Below, one piece after another: positions 11,568 through 22,504 of a DNA stretch of 64,000 bases. Position 1 is the first letter of the stretch, and each line of letters opens with the position of its first letter. Position numbers and translations under genes: made by a program. The stretch comes from Amyloporia xantha (Eukaryota; Basidiomycota; Agaricomycetes; Polyporales; Adustoporiaceae), in the NCBI GenBank assembly GCA_036971615.1, contig JAYKKR010000036.1:62001-126000 (forward strand), in the 5' to 3' direction. Under the pieces are notes generated by a model. It saw only the letters and a program-made list of their open reading frames with translations, was not told the DNA's origin and made no database searches.

Positions 11568-12305
11568 CTCGGTCCGATCACACCATCATGATGCCCTGCT
11601 ACGCTGTCACTTCCTCCCATGTAGATTGCCGCACCTCTCGATGTCATACCTATGGATTACATGGCCTCTTCATTGCATTTCCTTGGTTCTCCGCTGATCA
11701 GCCTGTGGTCGCCCCGCGTGCGTATATGCTGTCCCAGTTACCGGATGTCTTGACTGCTAGTCTGCTAGCCTCCTCTAACAAATTGGACTTGAGATTTCTA
11801 TGGTCTCAGCTCCTAGGTCTGTGTGACACACCGTACTTCCGACATTTGACTCATGATAGGGGGACCCAAAACGGGGTTTGGGAAGCTGACAAGGTACATC
11901 CTTGCCTCATCGCAGGAGAAGGCCCTATAACTGATACGGCTTACACATGGATTCGAGCTAGCGTTCAGCAGCTCAGCCTCCGGGACAAATGCAAACGACG
12001 GGTCTGTGGAACATGCACTCTGCGCAAGACTTCGTAGTAATCTGCGAAATGACCGACTCTCACGAACGTTCGTCTTGTGATATGGAGAACTGTCAGGATG
12101 TGCCATTTGCATTCCTGTGTACCATTTTGGGAGCGACTGTGAGCCTGCACAACCGTGCCGACATGACGCAACTGAGTGCAGAGTGTTCATACAACATTTC
12201 GCCAGGATTCAGAAAAATGCCGGTATAGTTTGTCACATACCGTCACCTATTCGTGTCGTCAATTGTGATAACCTTTCAGTTTGTTGTGATTGTGCCTCAT
12301 CCTCG
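11568..12305. other. Intergenic, no resolvable gene
   Basis: Short frames on both strands but no family similarity or consistent splice sites. It separates DOPA-dioxygenase copy 1 from the relic copy and may contain decayed sequence of the same duplication. Confidence 0.4.
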
Positions 12306-12525
12306 GCAGGCTACGAGAATACGGGGCCTCTCCCAAACACGATTAATCTGGACGGGAAGTCCTTGTACAACCGAAAAACCGGCCTTCTTTATCCTGACCA
12401 TGAAGTCCATAGATTACGTCTCGTTGGCAGTGTTATCAGCCAGCCCAACTCGAGAGATACACTGGGACAGGCCGTGGCCTCTTTACGAACGTCTTGTCCA
12501 AGGCCCCAAACCCGGAGTGTATTGA
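12306..12525 (+). pseudogene. DOPA dioxygenase relic (third copy)
   Basis: The first part reads AGYENTGPLPNTINLDGKSL YN, matching residues 7-30 of the two intact copies (GYENAEPLPTT.NPDG). After a frame change the sequence ends HWDRPWPLYERLVQGPKPGV plus Tyr and stop, which aligns with the C-termini of the intact copies (SWMGKPWPLS.., SWMGRPYPVL..). The exons between, including the HPNT and GPHP motifs, are missing. A deletion plus frameshift in a third tandem copy is the simplest reading. It sits between the two functional copies on the same strand. Confidence 0.75.
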
Positions 12526-12959
12526 ATTATCTAGATTTGTGTACGGGTGCTAGGGGTGGCCGATGTTGTTCGCGATTCAGCATGGCGCTTCTATGTTTCA
12601 TGTCGACTCGTTGTTCACTCACTGTCTCGTGTGCTTCAGTCCCGAACGTTGTAACAATCCGACGAATTGCAATGATAACATATTAGCCTACTTCTGGCGC
12701 TACAACCTATAAGTAATAGATACACACGAGAGTCCCAAAGAGATTACATGCAGAACTAGCTAAGTTAATAGTCACATAATATGTCCAAGTTGCGTCTAGC
12801 AACTGAGAATTAAGAAACGCCGGGTATGAGTAAGTTAAGGATATCGGGAATTATAGTCCACATATTGTGCATGTCCACGGGGACAAGGAAGCGTATTTTT
12901 CTGGGCATAGGTCTCGCAGCGATCGAATCTGCCTGGAGCATGGAAATATTCTTCGCCAT
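12526..12959. other. Intergenic, no feature seen
   Basis: About 430 bp downstream of the relic, rather AT-rich toward its end. Nothing supportable. Confidence 0.4.
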
Positions 12960-13217
12960 TCAGTTGAACCGGACGCTGCGGCGACGGGCGGTCATGAGGA
13001 CGAAATCCTCGGGTAAGATGGACGCGCGCTGTGGCTTATGTGTGACCTGGCTGAAGGACTTCCATGCACGGATGATACGGCGCTCGAGGTACTTTTTGCA
13101 GGACAGCCTGTGCGAGCACCGGAATGATGAGCATGGGCATCAAGGCGTCTTAGACCGGGGGACTTACCGAGGCTTCTGCATCTCAGGCATGGATACAGTG
13201 AGGTAACGTGAGGCCAT
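12960..13217 (-). CDS. Small basic two-exon protein, family member A (65 aa)
   Basis: Exon 1 (13168-13217) encodes MASRYLTVSMPEMQKP; exon 2 (12960-13107) continues RLSCKKYLERRIIRAWKSF and ends RRRSVRFN stop. The intron is 60 bp, GTAAGT..CACAG. It was found because the same protein, with the intron at the identical codon, occurs at 34124-34457 on the other strand. Differences between the copies fall largely at third codon positions in this frame, which argues for a translated gene and for this strand. The product is strongly basic, has no signal peptide or membrane segment, and ends in an Arg-rich patch that could be a nuclear or nucleic-acid-binding signal. I know no family for it. Confidence 0.65.
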
Positions 13218-14771
13218 CGCGTGGGGGTGAGGGATTATACGACGGGAGGGATATGTTATGATATGTGGCGTAGGATGGCGGAGTGTGCAAGAGCAGGAGC
13301 TTGAAACTTGCAGGGTGAATGCTACAACAATGCAACGAGGATGAAGTGGTAGAGATACAAGTGGGTCAAGCGCGGTCTAAGAGTGTATATGTGAGTTGCG
13401 TAAGGAGCGTTATCGTCTCAGACGAAGCGCAGCTCAAGTTCCAGATAGGTCGTAGGGTGGCAAAGCGCAGAGACCATCATAAGGCAGGGTATCCGTTTTA
13501 AAGTGGGACCTATCAATAATCACTCGGACCTATTGATGCTGGGTCAATAGAGGTTGTCCTTGTAACGTAGGAGACAATGCGACCTATGGAAAGTGATAAT
13601 ACAATCCCTGTAAAGACAATGGTCGCATGGTGAGAAGAATAACAGCCGCGTTGTTATTCGTTCAATTTGAAGACGAGGCAAACAGTTGGTTACCAAATAC
13701 ACAAGGACATTGTTCAATTAGCGCTCGCAGCCTCGGGCGCTTGTCAAGTATCTTGCACTGGCAGCGTGTCATATTTATAGTCTTCCTAACAGGCAGGGAT
13801 TTTCTTTGAGTAAGTATAGAACACGGAATGCAATTCTCCCGAACATATACAGACCGTGTGGGTCACACGGGAATAGCGGTGGATACAAGGTGCGCCCAGG
13901 GCCGACTGGCATTTATAACACCGGCGACTGACCGACGGCATCGATGCACATGTCGACGGTCATGAAAAGTGGCAAGTAGGCAAGGATTTTGACATGGCCT
14001 TCTTCGGCCGAATTGTTTCGATACCTAAAGCAGTTGAGTGGTTGTGAGAACTGTCCAGTCTTCCGTCATGCGTAGCTCATACGCGCTCTCTACCAACGAA
14101 CATTCGTCTGAGCCCTTGCCGTGGTTCATCCATGCTCGCAATACTTTGCCAAGACTCCAAACGTACGTGTCGGTTCTGCTGCATAAACGTGCATCGCTGA
14201 CATGTGCTATGGACGTCCGCGTATGTTGTGCTCTACCGCTACTAGCATCGCGCATAAAGTCATACGGCATACTAGAAATTGGCGGGCCAGGCAATGGCTG
14301 ACTCGAGACTGATGTTCTAGCCCGCAGTACTGAGACACCTTCTTCACCGATCAATAAGCAGGTGATCATAGCTCCCGCATTGCGGAGAGCCTTGTATTTA
14401 TTCCCAGAACTAACGTAAACCAGCATGCTATTCTCACATGTCCAGTCGCAAAGTCTCCATTCAGTACAGTTTCGGCAGCGATTCTCGTCCACCTCAGCGC
14501 TACCTGCTGCGCACCGTCCATGTGCCGAAGTAAGTCGTCAGCAACAAGCCCAGAAGCCGACGAAGGAAGCCATACACGAGGCTGAAGAACTTCGGTCCCG
14601 CAGCAAGCCGTCCATAGAGCTGCAAAGCTCGCTGCCGGACAGAGTCGTCATCTAACCATCCTGAGGACAAAATGACACGACTCTGTCACCCACGAATGAG
14701 TATAAAGGACGCGGGAGAGTCGTTAGACGTCCCCACATTCGATCTTCACAACTTGCAGCGATATCGAGATC
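13218..14771. other. Intergenic, mostly without gene
   Basis: The first ~280 bp upstream of small gene A resemble the region upstream of gene B: GGAACTTGAGCTG near 13430-13445 and AGCTCCTGCT nearer the ATG recur there. The rest has a 155-codon minus-strand frame (14025-14492) without an ATG near its 5' end and a 76-codon plus-strand frame listed separately. Otherwise I see nothing. Confidence 0.4.
14425..14655 (+). CDS. Possible small protein, 76 aa (weak)
   Basis: ATG-initiated frame with an acid-free, Arg/Ser/Gln-rich N-terminus (MLFSHVQSQSLHSVQFRQRF) that could pass for a mitochondrial presequence, then a charged helix (KPTKEAIHEAEELRSRSK). No homologue comes to mind and it ends only 116 bp before the next gene's ATG, so it may be 5' leader or chance. 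Confidence 0.22.
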   Translation: MLFSHVQSQSLHSVQFRQRFSSTSALPAAHRPCAEVSRQQQAQKPTKEAIHEAEELRSRSKPSIELQSSLPDRVVI

Positions 14772-15511
14772 ATGGCATACAAATCTCCTTTGGCAGGGTA
14801 TGAAAACGCGGAGCCTCTCCCCACCACGCTCAACCCGGATGGGAGGACCTTGTACAATCCCCCTGGACCTCAGTCGATTGCCTACGAAAAGTTCCTGGAG
14901 CCTCTCAGACAATCCAACAATGGGTTTGACTTCCACAGTGAGTAACAAATATTATATCAAGTCTACCGTATGAATAAAATATCTGACAACGCGCAGTCTA
15001 CTTCATGCAGCACGTCGAGGCAGAATCGAAGTATGCGCATGAGCTGCACGAGCGTATCAGGAGGGAATTCCCGGAGGTGATTATGTCTTACTGTACTTAG
15101 AATGATTTGGTCATCAGCTGACGACGATTGCCACCGATCAGCTTCCCATCAACAGCATACGGGATCAGCCATTTTGTAAGGCATTCTCGTAAGAGCATAT
15201 TTTATCCAGCTTCCTGACGACATGTGAATGTAGCCCCTCATCCCGTCTGCCAATTCGAGGTGGACACCATGACTCCGCTTCAGACTGGTGCATTCTTCTC
15301 CTGGCTTACCGTGCATCGTGGTCCCCTCTCGTACGTTCCTATGCTATGACTCCCAAGACCCTACGTACTGAGTAAATTTGTCGATAGGGTCCTCGTCCAC
15401 CCCAACACCGACGACGCGGCCAAAGATCACACGGAACTCATGTCGTGGATGGGGAAGCCGTGGCCCCTCTCCATGGACGTTCTGCCCCCAGGTGTTCCCA
15501 AACCATTCTGA
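14772..15511 (+). CDS. DOPA 4,5-dioxygenase-like protein, copy 2
   Basis: Five exons (14772-14937, 14997-15076, 15142-15175, 15234-15330, 15388-15511), 501 nt, 166 aa; exons 1-4 have exactly the lengths of copy 1. Motifs: NNGFDFHIYF, ELHERIRREFPE, SPHPVCQFEVD, FFSWLTVHRG, VLVHPNTDD and DHTELMSWMGKP. The usual GPHP is SPHP here and the following Met-Phe is Gln-Phe, so the active-site rim has changed relative to copy 1. The two proteins differ clearly along their length, so the duplication is not recent. Likely a small cytosolic non-haem-iron dioxygenase acting on a catechol; substrate unknown. Confidence 0.87.
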
Positions 15512-15823
15512 AACGGCTGAGCAGGTTTTGCCTGGAAGCTGATTTTAGGCGATCTTGATACAATTCATTACGTGGACGGGCGATATATACTATACATAAA
15601 CTCCTTTCCAAAATCTCTCGTTCATCTGATCATGCGTAAACACCGTGACGGAGAGATGTCCGCCAACGTCCTTGTATGCCGCATTTTATACATCGAGACA
15701 AATATTGGCCGTGTCATCGTGTGCGACGGGAATCAGTAGGTCAAGATGCAAGCACGGTCAATACTATGCGTCATTCATGACCGGACGAAAACCCACACCT
15801 GCGCTGTATCATATTCTGCAAAG

Positions 15824-17682
15824 TCAGTCTTCGAGAGGATGTTCCCTGGCAGCGTCACTGTCGTCGGACTGCGCCTCATCCTCCGAGTGCTCAGACTCTT
15901 CAGGCTCTGTTTCCCAATCTGACTCTTCACCTTCTGATCCTTCCCGATCCAACGCTTCACCTTCTGATTCCTCATAATCCGACTCTTCTGGATCTGAGGT
16001 ATCATGGTCAGACCCTGATTCGGATCTCTCATAGTCAGGATCCAGAGCGCGGTCGACCATATATTTAAACGTCTCTTGAGAATGCAACATCTGCACTGGA
16101 TGGGAGCCGTCCTGGCATTCAACTTTATGGTTTGCCCAATCGGCCCGTTGACATTGTGTGCTACAATAGTAGATCTGTTTCAAAACCTCAGCAATGGATT
16201 CGTTGAAAATAGACTCGAGCAGCGTACTCTTTTACACCGGCCGCAGCATTTCATCTTGGAGCCTGTACCTTCTATGACGGTGCAATCTTCTGCTTCACAA
16301 TGCTTGAAGAGAGGTCCGCCATCGAGGCCGATTTTCGCATTCTGCTCGATCGCAAGACGGGGGCGTGGGTCTGTACCCAACGCAATATATTTGTCTACAG
16401 CGGCGTTCCAAGTCTGAGAACGCATTTGACACTCCAGCTTGCTGAATTGTTTCTCCCAGGGGCTACACATCCATGTTTTAAGCGTAAAGTACCGGAAAGA
16501 GAGAAGATGCACCCACATAGCAAATGTCCCTACACCTGGACTTGTGCTTGCATACATATAAGCAGGGTCCGCTAGACCATTCGACACCATTAGATCCGTA
16601 AACTCGCCATCCCAGCGCCTGCGCTCGCCAGGTGTAGGCTGACCATCATCGTCCACGCTGAGGCCCCGTTTTGCGCGCTCGCGTTGACGCAATGCCTCCA
16701 CAGGGTCATTCCTTCTATTCACGACTTTCAAGCGTTTGCGCGACTCGTCCCACTCCTCCCAGGTTTCGAAGTCTCGTCGCTGGCAGCATTTCCGGAAGGC
16801 TTTGCGGGAGCCACACATGCACATCAGGTCGGGAGGGTATGGCTTTGGACCAAGTGCATGACACTCCGAGAGCAACTTTCCGGACCAGCATGGGCACGGG
16901 CGTGGCGGGCGGCCCGGGAGGTATTGGACCCTGCGACGTAACACAGCCATCCGCCTTTCGTCTGCTTGGGTGTGATATTCAGGAATCGCCCTGACGCGCC
17001 TCGGGACGCGAACACCGCAGCGAAGAAGTAGCTCGAGAGTCGGCCAGTCCGAAGACATCCACGTGTAGAGAAACGGCATGACACCGTCGTGATTCGCGAG
17101 ATCAACGTCAGCGCCCTGCTCGATGAGCATCGTAACAATCCTCCGCATGCGATGTATCCCACTGCGGGTCATCTCGTCCAGAAAGGCCTCTTCCCCGAGA
17201 TCGCTGTTAAATTCCGCGAAACGGCTATGCGTACCGAGCATTTGAAGTGCGAGCAGGAGCGGTGTTGCACCCTGAATGTCTTGCTGGTTCACCTCCACAC
17301 CAAGGCGAACGCATTCATACGCCAGAGCCACATCGCCAAAAACTGCGGCAAAGTGCAGAAACGTACGGTCCTTGACTTCCACAAACTCCTTCCATTCGTT
17401 ATATGACGGTGCGCTGGGTGTGAGACCTCGGAGTCTTCCTTTCGCAAACTCGGCGAGTACCGACGAGGACTCTTTATGACAAAGCAAAATAATACTCTGG
17501 AAGAGTATATAGGGCTCGCAAAAGATCAGAGAGTCCTCAAAAGCGAACAGAGGGTCGGATGCTAGCTCCTGGGCGAGGTTCCTGGGTAAGAAAGTAGTGA
17601 CATCTCTGGGCTTCTGGTATGGAAGTGGCCCGTAGAACATTTGTCTGGCTGAGCGCAGAACATGGTTTGAGATCAGTGACAT
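15824..17682 (-). CDS. Ankyrin / SEC-C-like / MYND zinc-finger protein, paralogue 1
   Basis: Three exons (16517-17682, 16228-16462, 15824-16174), 583 aa. Order: N-terminal helical region; ankyrin-like repeats around residues 105-220 (RTFLHFAAVFGDVALAYECV, GATPLLLALQ, LIEQGADVDLANHDG); two cysteine motifs that look like SEC-C metal sites (PCPCWSGKLLSECHA and CMCGSRKAFRKCC); a C-terminal MYND finger (CEAEDC..CCGRCKRIYYCSTQCQRADW..HKVEC) split by the last intron; then an acidic Asp/Glu/Ser tail. The combination suggests a protein-interaction adaptor, possibly in chromatin or protein quality control, by inference. The first intron (16463-16516) is 54 bp with no in-frame stop, so its retention would add 18 residues. 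I start at MSLISNHVLRS by comparison with paralogue 2. Confidence 0.85.
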
Positions 17683-18299
17683 AGCGATGTAAGATTGAAG
17701 CAATTCGTGGGCAAGAGGAGTGAAAAGATGAGTATTTGCCTTGTCTCCCGTAGGCAGACTCTAAGATTGTGACCTTACAGAGGGAGGGAGGAAGGTAACA
17801 ATATAGTGCATTTTGCGTTTGCGCGGCCCATGATTCACGGTGGTTACCGTGGAGGGCTCTGGCACGTGATCGTGTCACTCACGCGTCGCGACCTGTGCCG
17901 CTTCATGAATCACTTTCCGAAGGATCGTGTAATCCTCAGTATTCTGAATCGCGGTCACAGACTCCTTCGTATATTCCCCAGCAGAACTTGAGCAGAACAC
18001 CAAATTAATTGACTAAATCATATGAGAAATTTCTCCAGCGATCGAGGTACAGCAATGCCATAATACAACTTATATTTCAGCCAGACGCAATCCACGTAAC
18101 GCACATTTGATCCTCTGCTTGCCATCTCCTTTATCTGATTCTATGATCTACTGTAGCGAGAAGATGTCTTGTCGACATCTAGGGACTGAATCATCGTCTG
18201 CGTTAGGAATCAGTAAGCTAGGACGACAGCACGATTGATATTATACACCGTCCGGTACCGGATATAGAGCCACCAGTACGCCCATCGTTTCTGTTATAT
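17683..18299. promoter_or_regulatory. Upstream region of ankyrin-MYND paralogue 1
   Basis: No coding signal. CACGTGATCGTGTCAC at 17863-17878 recurs with one mismatch upstream of paralogue 2 (20257-20272), so it is a candidate shared promoter element containing an E-box (CACGTG). Confidence 0.45.
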
Positions 18300-20157
18300 T
18301 CAGTCTTCGCGATTGTCATCGCTGTCAACAGCGTCATTGCCAGAGCTGTTGCGCTGTGCTTCTTCATGCTCTTCATGCCCTATCTTCCCATCTGATCCTT
18401 CGGCTTCTGATGTCTCGTAGTCCGATTCCTCTGGACTCGATATTTCAGAATCGGATCCGAATTCGGATCCGGATTCGTCATCTGAATCCAGCGACATCTC
18501 TAATATATATCTGGTTGTCTTCTGGGAACGCAGCATCTGCATCGGATGGGAGCCATCCTTGCACTCCCCTTTGTGATTCATCCAATGGGCCCTCTGACAT
18601 CGCGTGCTGCAGTAGTAGATCTATCTCAAATCCTCATCAATCAACTCACAGAGCAGACAAAGGCAAGCAGCGCACTCTTTTACAACGACCACAACATTTC
18701 ATCTTGGCATCTGTACCTTCTATGGCGGTGCAATTTTCCGCTTCACAATGCTTGAAGAGAGGTCCTCCGTCGAGACCAATTTTGGCGTTCTGCTCGATTT
18801 CAAGGCGGGGACGTGGGTCTGTGCCCATCACAATATACTTATCTACACTGGCGTTCCAAGTATGAGAACGCAGCAGACACTCTAGCTTGCTGAACTGTTT
18901 CTCCCAGGGACTGCACAACAGCAATATAAGCGCATCGGACAGGCAAGAACGAATGATCGCTCACATTGGAATGGTTGATACCCCTAGACTCCGGCCAGCA
19001 TATATGTACGCGGGGTCCACCAGGCCATGTGAGACCAAAAAATCGATGAACTCGTTATCCGGTTCAGCACTACTCACTTGCCAAAGGTCGCCACACTCAA
19101 GAGGGCCGTCAGTGTCTTCGCCGAGGCCAAATTTCTCGCGCGCACGTTGACGGAATACCTCCATCGGGTCACCCCTCTTGCTGACGACCTTGATGCATTG
19201 GCGCTGCTCGTCCCATTCTTCCCATGTCTCGAGGTTGCGCCGCTTGCAGCATTTCCGGAAGGTCTTCCGCGAACCGCATATGCACATCAAATCCAGGGGG
19301 TACGGCTTCGGCCCGAGCGCATGACACTCGGAAAGCAGTTTTCCAGACCAGCATGGGCACGGACGCGGGGGACGGGGCGGGAGGTACTGGATGCTACGGC
19401 GCAATGCCACCAATCGTCGTTCATCTGCCGCCGTGTGGTAATTCTTGACCGCTTTAACACGCAAGGGGATCCGAGCGCCGCAGCGGAGGAACAACTCCAT
19501 AGTGGGCCAGTCCAGCGCCATCCACACATACATAAACGGCGCGATCTCGTCATTGCCGCTGATGTCGACATCTGCTCCCTGTTCGATTAGTATCGTGATG
19601 ATCCTCCGCGCGCGATGCTGCCCGTTGCGGATCACCTCGACTGTCAAGGCTTTCTCTTCCTCGTCTTCCCCGAGGTCGGAATTAAATTCTTCGAAACGAC
19701 TAAGTGTACCGAGCATCTGGGCCGCGAGGAGGAGCGGTGTGGCGCCATCGCTGCCCCGGTGGTTCAAGTCCATCCCGCGCCGTACACACTCGTATGCAAG
19801 CGGCACGTCGCCAAACACCGCAGCAAGATGCAGGAATGTGCGCTCTTTGACATTCACGAACTCCTTCCATTCCCTGTACCATGGCTCGCTGGGCGAGAGG
19901 CTGTGGAGCCTTCCTTTCGCAAAATCGGTAAGTGAGGCCGAAGTATCTTCACGGTTCGCAAGTAGAACACTCTGAAACAAGATGTATGGCTCGCAAAATA
20001 TGAGCGAGTTCTTGAATCCGAGCAGCGCGTCAGACGCTAGCTCCTCGCACAGATCTTGAGGCAATAATGTGGTAACCTCCTGTGGTCGCCGGTATAAAAG
20101 CGAGCCATAGTCCATGCGTTGACAGACACGCGCAGAATTATCGTGTACCTGCGACAT
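18300..20157 (-). CDS. Ankyrin / SEC-C-like / MYND zinc-finger protein, paralogue 2
   Basis: Three exons (18965-20157, 18676-18910, 18300-18620), 582 aa, tandem and same strand as paralogue 1, with both introns at the same codons; exon 2 is 235 nt in all three family members. Domains in order: N-terminal region, ankyrin-like repeats (RTFLHLAAVFGDVPLAYECV, GATPLLLAAQ, LIEQGADVDISGND), double SEC-C-like cysteine motifs (PCPCWSGKLLSECHALG, CICGSRKTFRKCCKRR), MYND finger (CCGRCKRIYYCSTRCQRAHW) and an acidic serine-rich tail. Unlike paralogue 1, retaining intron 1 gives an immediate stop (ATG TGA), which would delete the MYND finger. No catalytic domain. ATG chosen is the first in the frame. Confidence 0.86.
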
Positions 20158-21275
20158 GGTGGTACAGAGAGATGGAGTAAATGAGGGCTAAAGAGCAGGA
20201 AGGGGGCACAGGGGAACGTCCATTGTTTCTGGTTTCGATGAGTGGCATGTAACGGTCACATGATCGTGTCACCACGACCGCGTTCCTGAACTTCAGCTTT
20301 CAGGAATCATTAATCGGTACTCAGCTGTACTCAGTCTTGGTCTTTCCAATGATCAGAAAAGTGCATGTATTCAAACCGAGTCCACGTACGAGCTAAGCAC
20401 TATTGTGCAGACATCATTTCATCGCTGTTTAAATAATGATCTTTGTTTCTATTCGCTTCTCACGTGCTAGTGCTCACTGTTCTACAATAGAACCACTCTG
20501 TTCAGCTCCGTAACCAAAGACTGACTGGTATATATATACTACAAAAGTCGTGGTTTTTTTCTCGGCTGGTAGATAAAAGTCACAGCTCACACTCGAGACC
20601 CGTCAATCTCGCTGGCTGATGCGCCGCTGCGTTGCGCTTTCGTCCGAGTCTTCTCTTTCGTTCTCCTTCGATACAAGAGCCAAGTCGACCTTCTCGCTCA
20701 ACACACGTCCACGCTGATTCATGCCCGGAGATCGACACTCCTGTGGGGCATGACATCTCGTATAAACCCTGATATACGCGCGAAGGCTGGTAGTCGAGAC
20801 TAGTCCACAAGACGCGAGCATGTGATTTCATTTCTCTCAAGCACTCCTTGGGAGAAGCGCACGGCAGCCGTGCACACCCCTATGCATGTACGAGATATTC
20901 GTTGCTTGAGAGTTGTGCGAAGGTATCTCGAAGATATCAGATCCACCAGATGAGCATGTACTAATTTTATTTGTTGGCAGTGCGTTTCAAATATCTAAAC
21001 TAGAAGTCGCCCTTGCCTCGCTACAAATCGAGGTTTACATGTATAGCTTGAATTTACTTTAGCATGTAGGCTTGGACAGACGGTCAGTCGATGGGTGTAG
21101 GGCTACTCAGCCGCCCACGTCGGCTTTGTGGTGCCGTGCATCTGTGAGATACAGAGCAAGACTACGAGATTATTGTAGAGTACGTCTATCAATCTACGTC
21201 GTCTAAAGACTTCTCGTCTAGCGGTATGTCTAGTCTAGCAGCGTCATACCGGGATCCTATCCACTCCGACTGTAA
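20158..21275. other. Intergenic, ~1.1 kb, promoter side of paralogue 2
   Basis: Contains CACATGATCGTGTCAC (20257-20272), the counterpart of the paralogue 1 element, and TATATATATA near 20530. An 86-codon minus-strand frame near 20600-20840 has no support. The remainder is AT-rich spacer. Confidence 0.45.
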
Positions 21276-22217
21276 TCACAGCTGAACCCGGCACAAACGG
21301 GCCCTCCTCCAGAATATGCCCGCCACCACCGCCTTAATCGCAGCAGCAGCCGCAAGACCCCACCCAACCCTCTCTACAATCTGGTCCTTGCCTTCTTCGC
21401 TCGCCTCGTCTTCCCTGCCTAACTTAATAATGGCCGCACCCAACGCTGCCCCGCACATGACAGTCGCTAGCCCCACGATCTTCTTCCACCGCCTGTTCGC
21501 CGGGCCCGGGGCGACCGCGCCGAGCCACACGCTTGTCCACGCGACGCTCGTAGCGTACGGAGTGGCAAAGCGCTGCACGAGCACGGCCTGGAGCGCCATG
21601 CTCGTCGAGATCAGCGCGAGGGTGACGTGCGGATACGGCAGGCTCGCGACGCCGCCCTCTCCGACGCCGAGCATGAGTGCAGAGGCCCCGGAGAGCAGGG
21701 CAGACTGGAGGGCGGTCGACCACGCGGGCGTGACACTCTGTGGGAAGCGGGAGCCCGCGAGGCCGCCGAGGAGGAAGCCAGAGAGTGCCGCGAAACGCTG
21801 GGAGGACTCGGACGCGAAGAAGTGCGTGAGTGCGGCATAGAGAGCGGATGGCGAGTCTGGGAGGTGATAGAGAAGGGAGGGGAGATCCATGCCGAGCTGG
21901 ACGGTGGTCCCGGTGACGAATGCGCACCAGACGCCGGTGGCCGCGAATGTTAGGCTGTCCACGAGACCGGTGGAGAGACAGAAGAGTAGGAGGGCGGTGT
22001 TAGGTGGATTTGGGTCATACGGGACGGTGGGTGGGAGGCTGGGGCTCCGGGGTGCGACTGGAGGAGAGTCTGATCCCGACGTTGAAGTCGTCAGCGAGGA
22101 GCGCATACATGTGCTGGTGAAGGGGCGAACACGAAGCGTGGTCCTGGTGGCTAGAAAGGAGTGGGTGCGCCATGGGCTGCGACTGGCGCAAGCCCTGGCG
22201 GAGGGGACGATGAGCAT
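21276..22217 (-). CDS. DUF1275 family membrane protein
   Basis: Single-exon polytopic membrane protein of the DUF1275 (YoaK-like) family, whose function is not established. Hydrophobic segments follow the family order: ALLLFCLSTGLVDSLTFAAT, then the GVWCAFVTGTTVQLG signature, AALSGFLLGGLAGS, ALLSGASALMLGVG, VTLALISTSMALQAVL, KKIVGLATVMCGAALGAAII and GWGLAAAAAIKAVVAGIF. The Ser/Pro-rich N-terminus before the first helix is poorly defined: the first ATG is 22215-22217, but the ATG at 22104-22106 (MRSSLTTSTS) gives a more typical length. Located tail-in behind ADE2 on the same strand. Confidence 0.85.
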   Translation of the reverse strand: MLIVPSARACASRSPWRTHSFLATRTTLRVRPFTSTCMRSSLTTSTSGSDSPPVAPRSPSLPPTVPYDPNPPNTALLLFCLSTGLVDSLTFAATGVWCAFVTGTTVQLGMDLPSLLYHLPDSPSALYAALTHFFASESSQRFAALSGFLLGGLAGSRFPQSVTPAWSTALQSALLSGASALMLGVGEGGVASLPYPHVTLALISTSMALQAVLVQRFATPYATSVAWTSVWLGAVAPGPANRRWKKIVGLATVMCGAALGAAIIKLGREDEASEEGKDQIVERVGWGLAAAAAIKAVVAGIFWRRARLCRVQL

Positions 22218-22504
22218 TGACTGGGGAAGGAGGAGCCTGGGGAGAGATTGAGTTGCAGGCACGCGATTATGACCCAGGTCGTGATCGGTCTTCGGGTCCG
22301 GTAGATCGGATACCACCCGATCCCTTTTCGCGATGTTGGTTGCCGGCGATGCTGCGGGCGTTTGAAGTTCAGATGTCCTCCCTGAAGATGTTGTTAAGAT
22401 ATATTGCTCTTAAATATTTATGTGGCGGCACTTCACAAACGGATCCGACGAGCCTCAGTTTGACGACGAGATACATTCTATTTCTTTTTAAATACAGCTA
22501 ACTT

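Noticed and set aside
14025..14492. 155-codon minus-strand frame
   Set aside because: Opens with GTG rather than ATG, no recognised motif, overlaps an equally weak plus-strand frame.
20580..20840. Minus-strand frames of 86 and 72 codons
   Set aside because: Two overlapping frames with neither family similarity nor splice context; judged chance.
21316..21953. Overlapping plus-strand and other-frame ORFs up to 174 codons
   Set aside because: Shadows of the GC-rich DUF1275 membrane gene.
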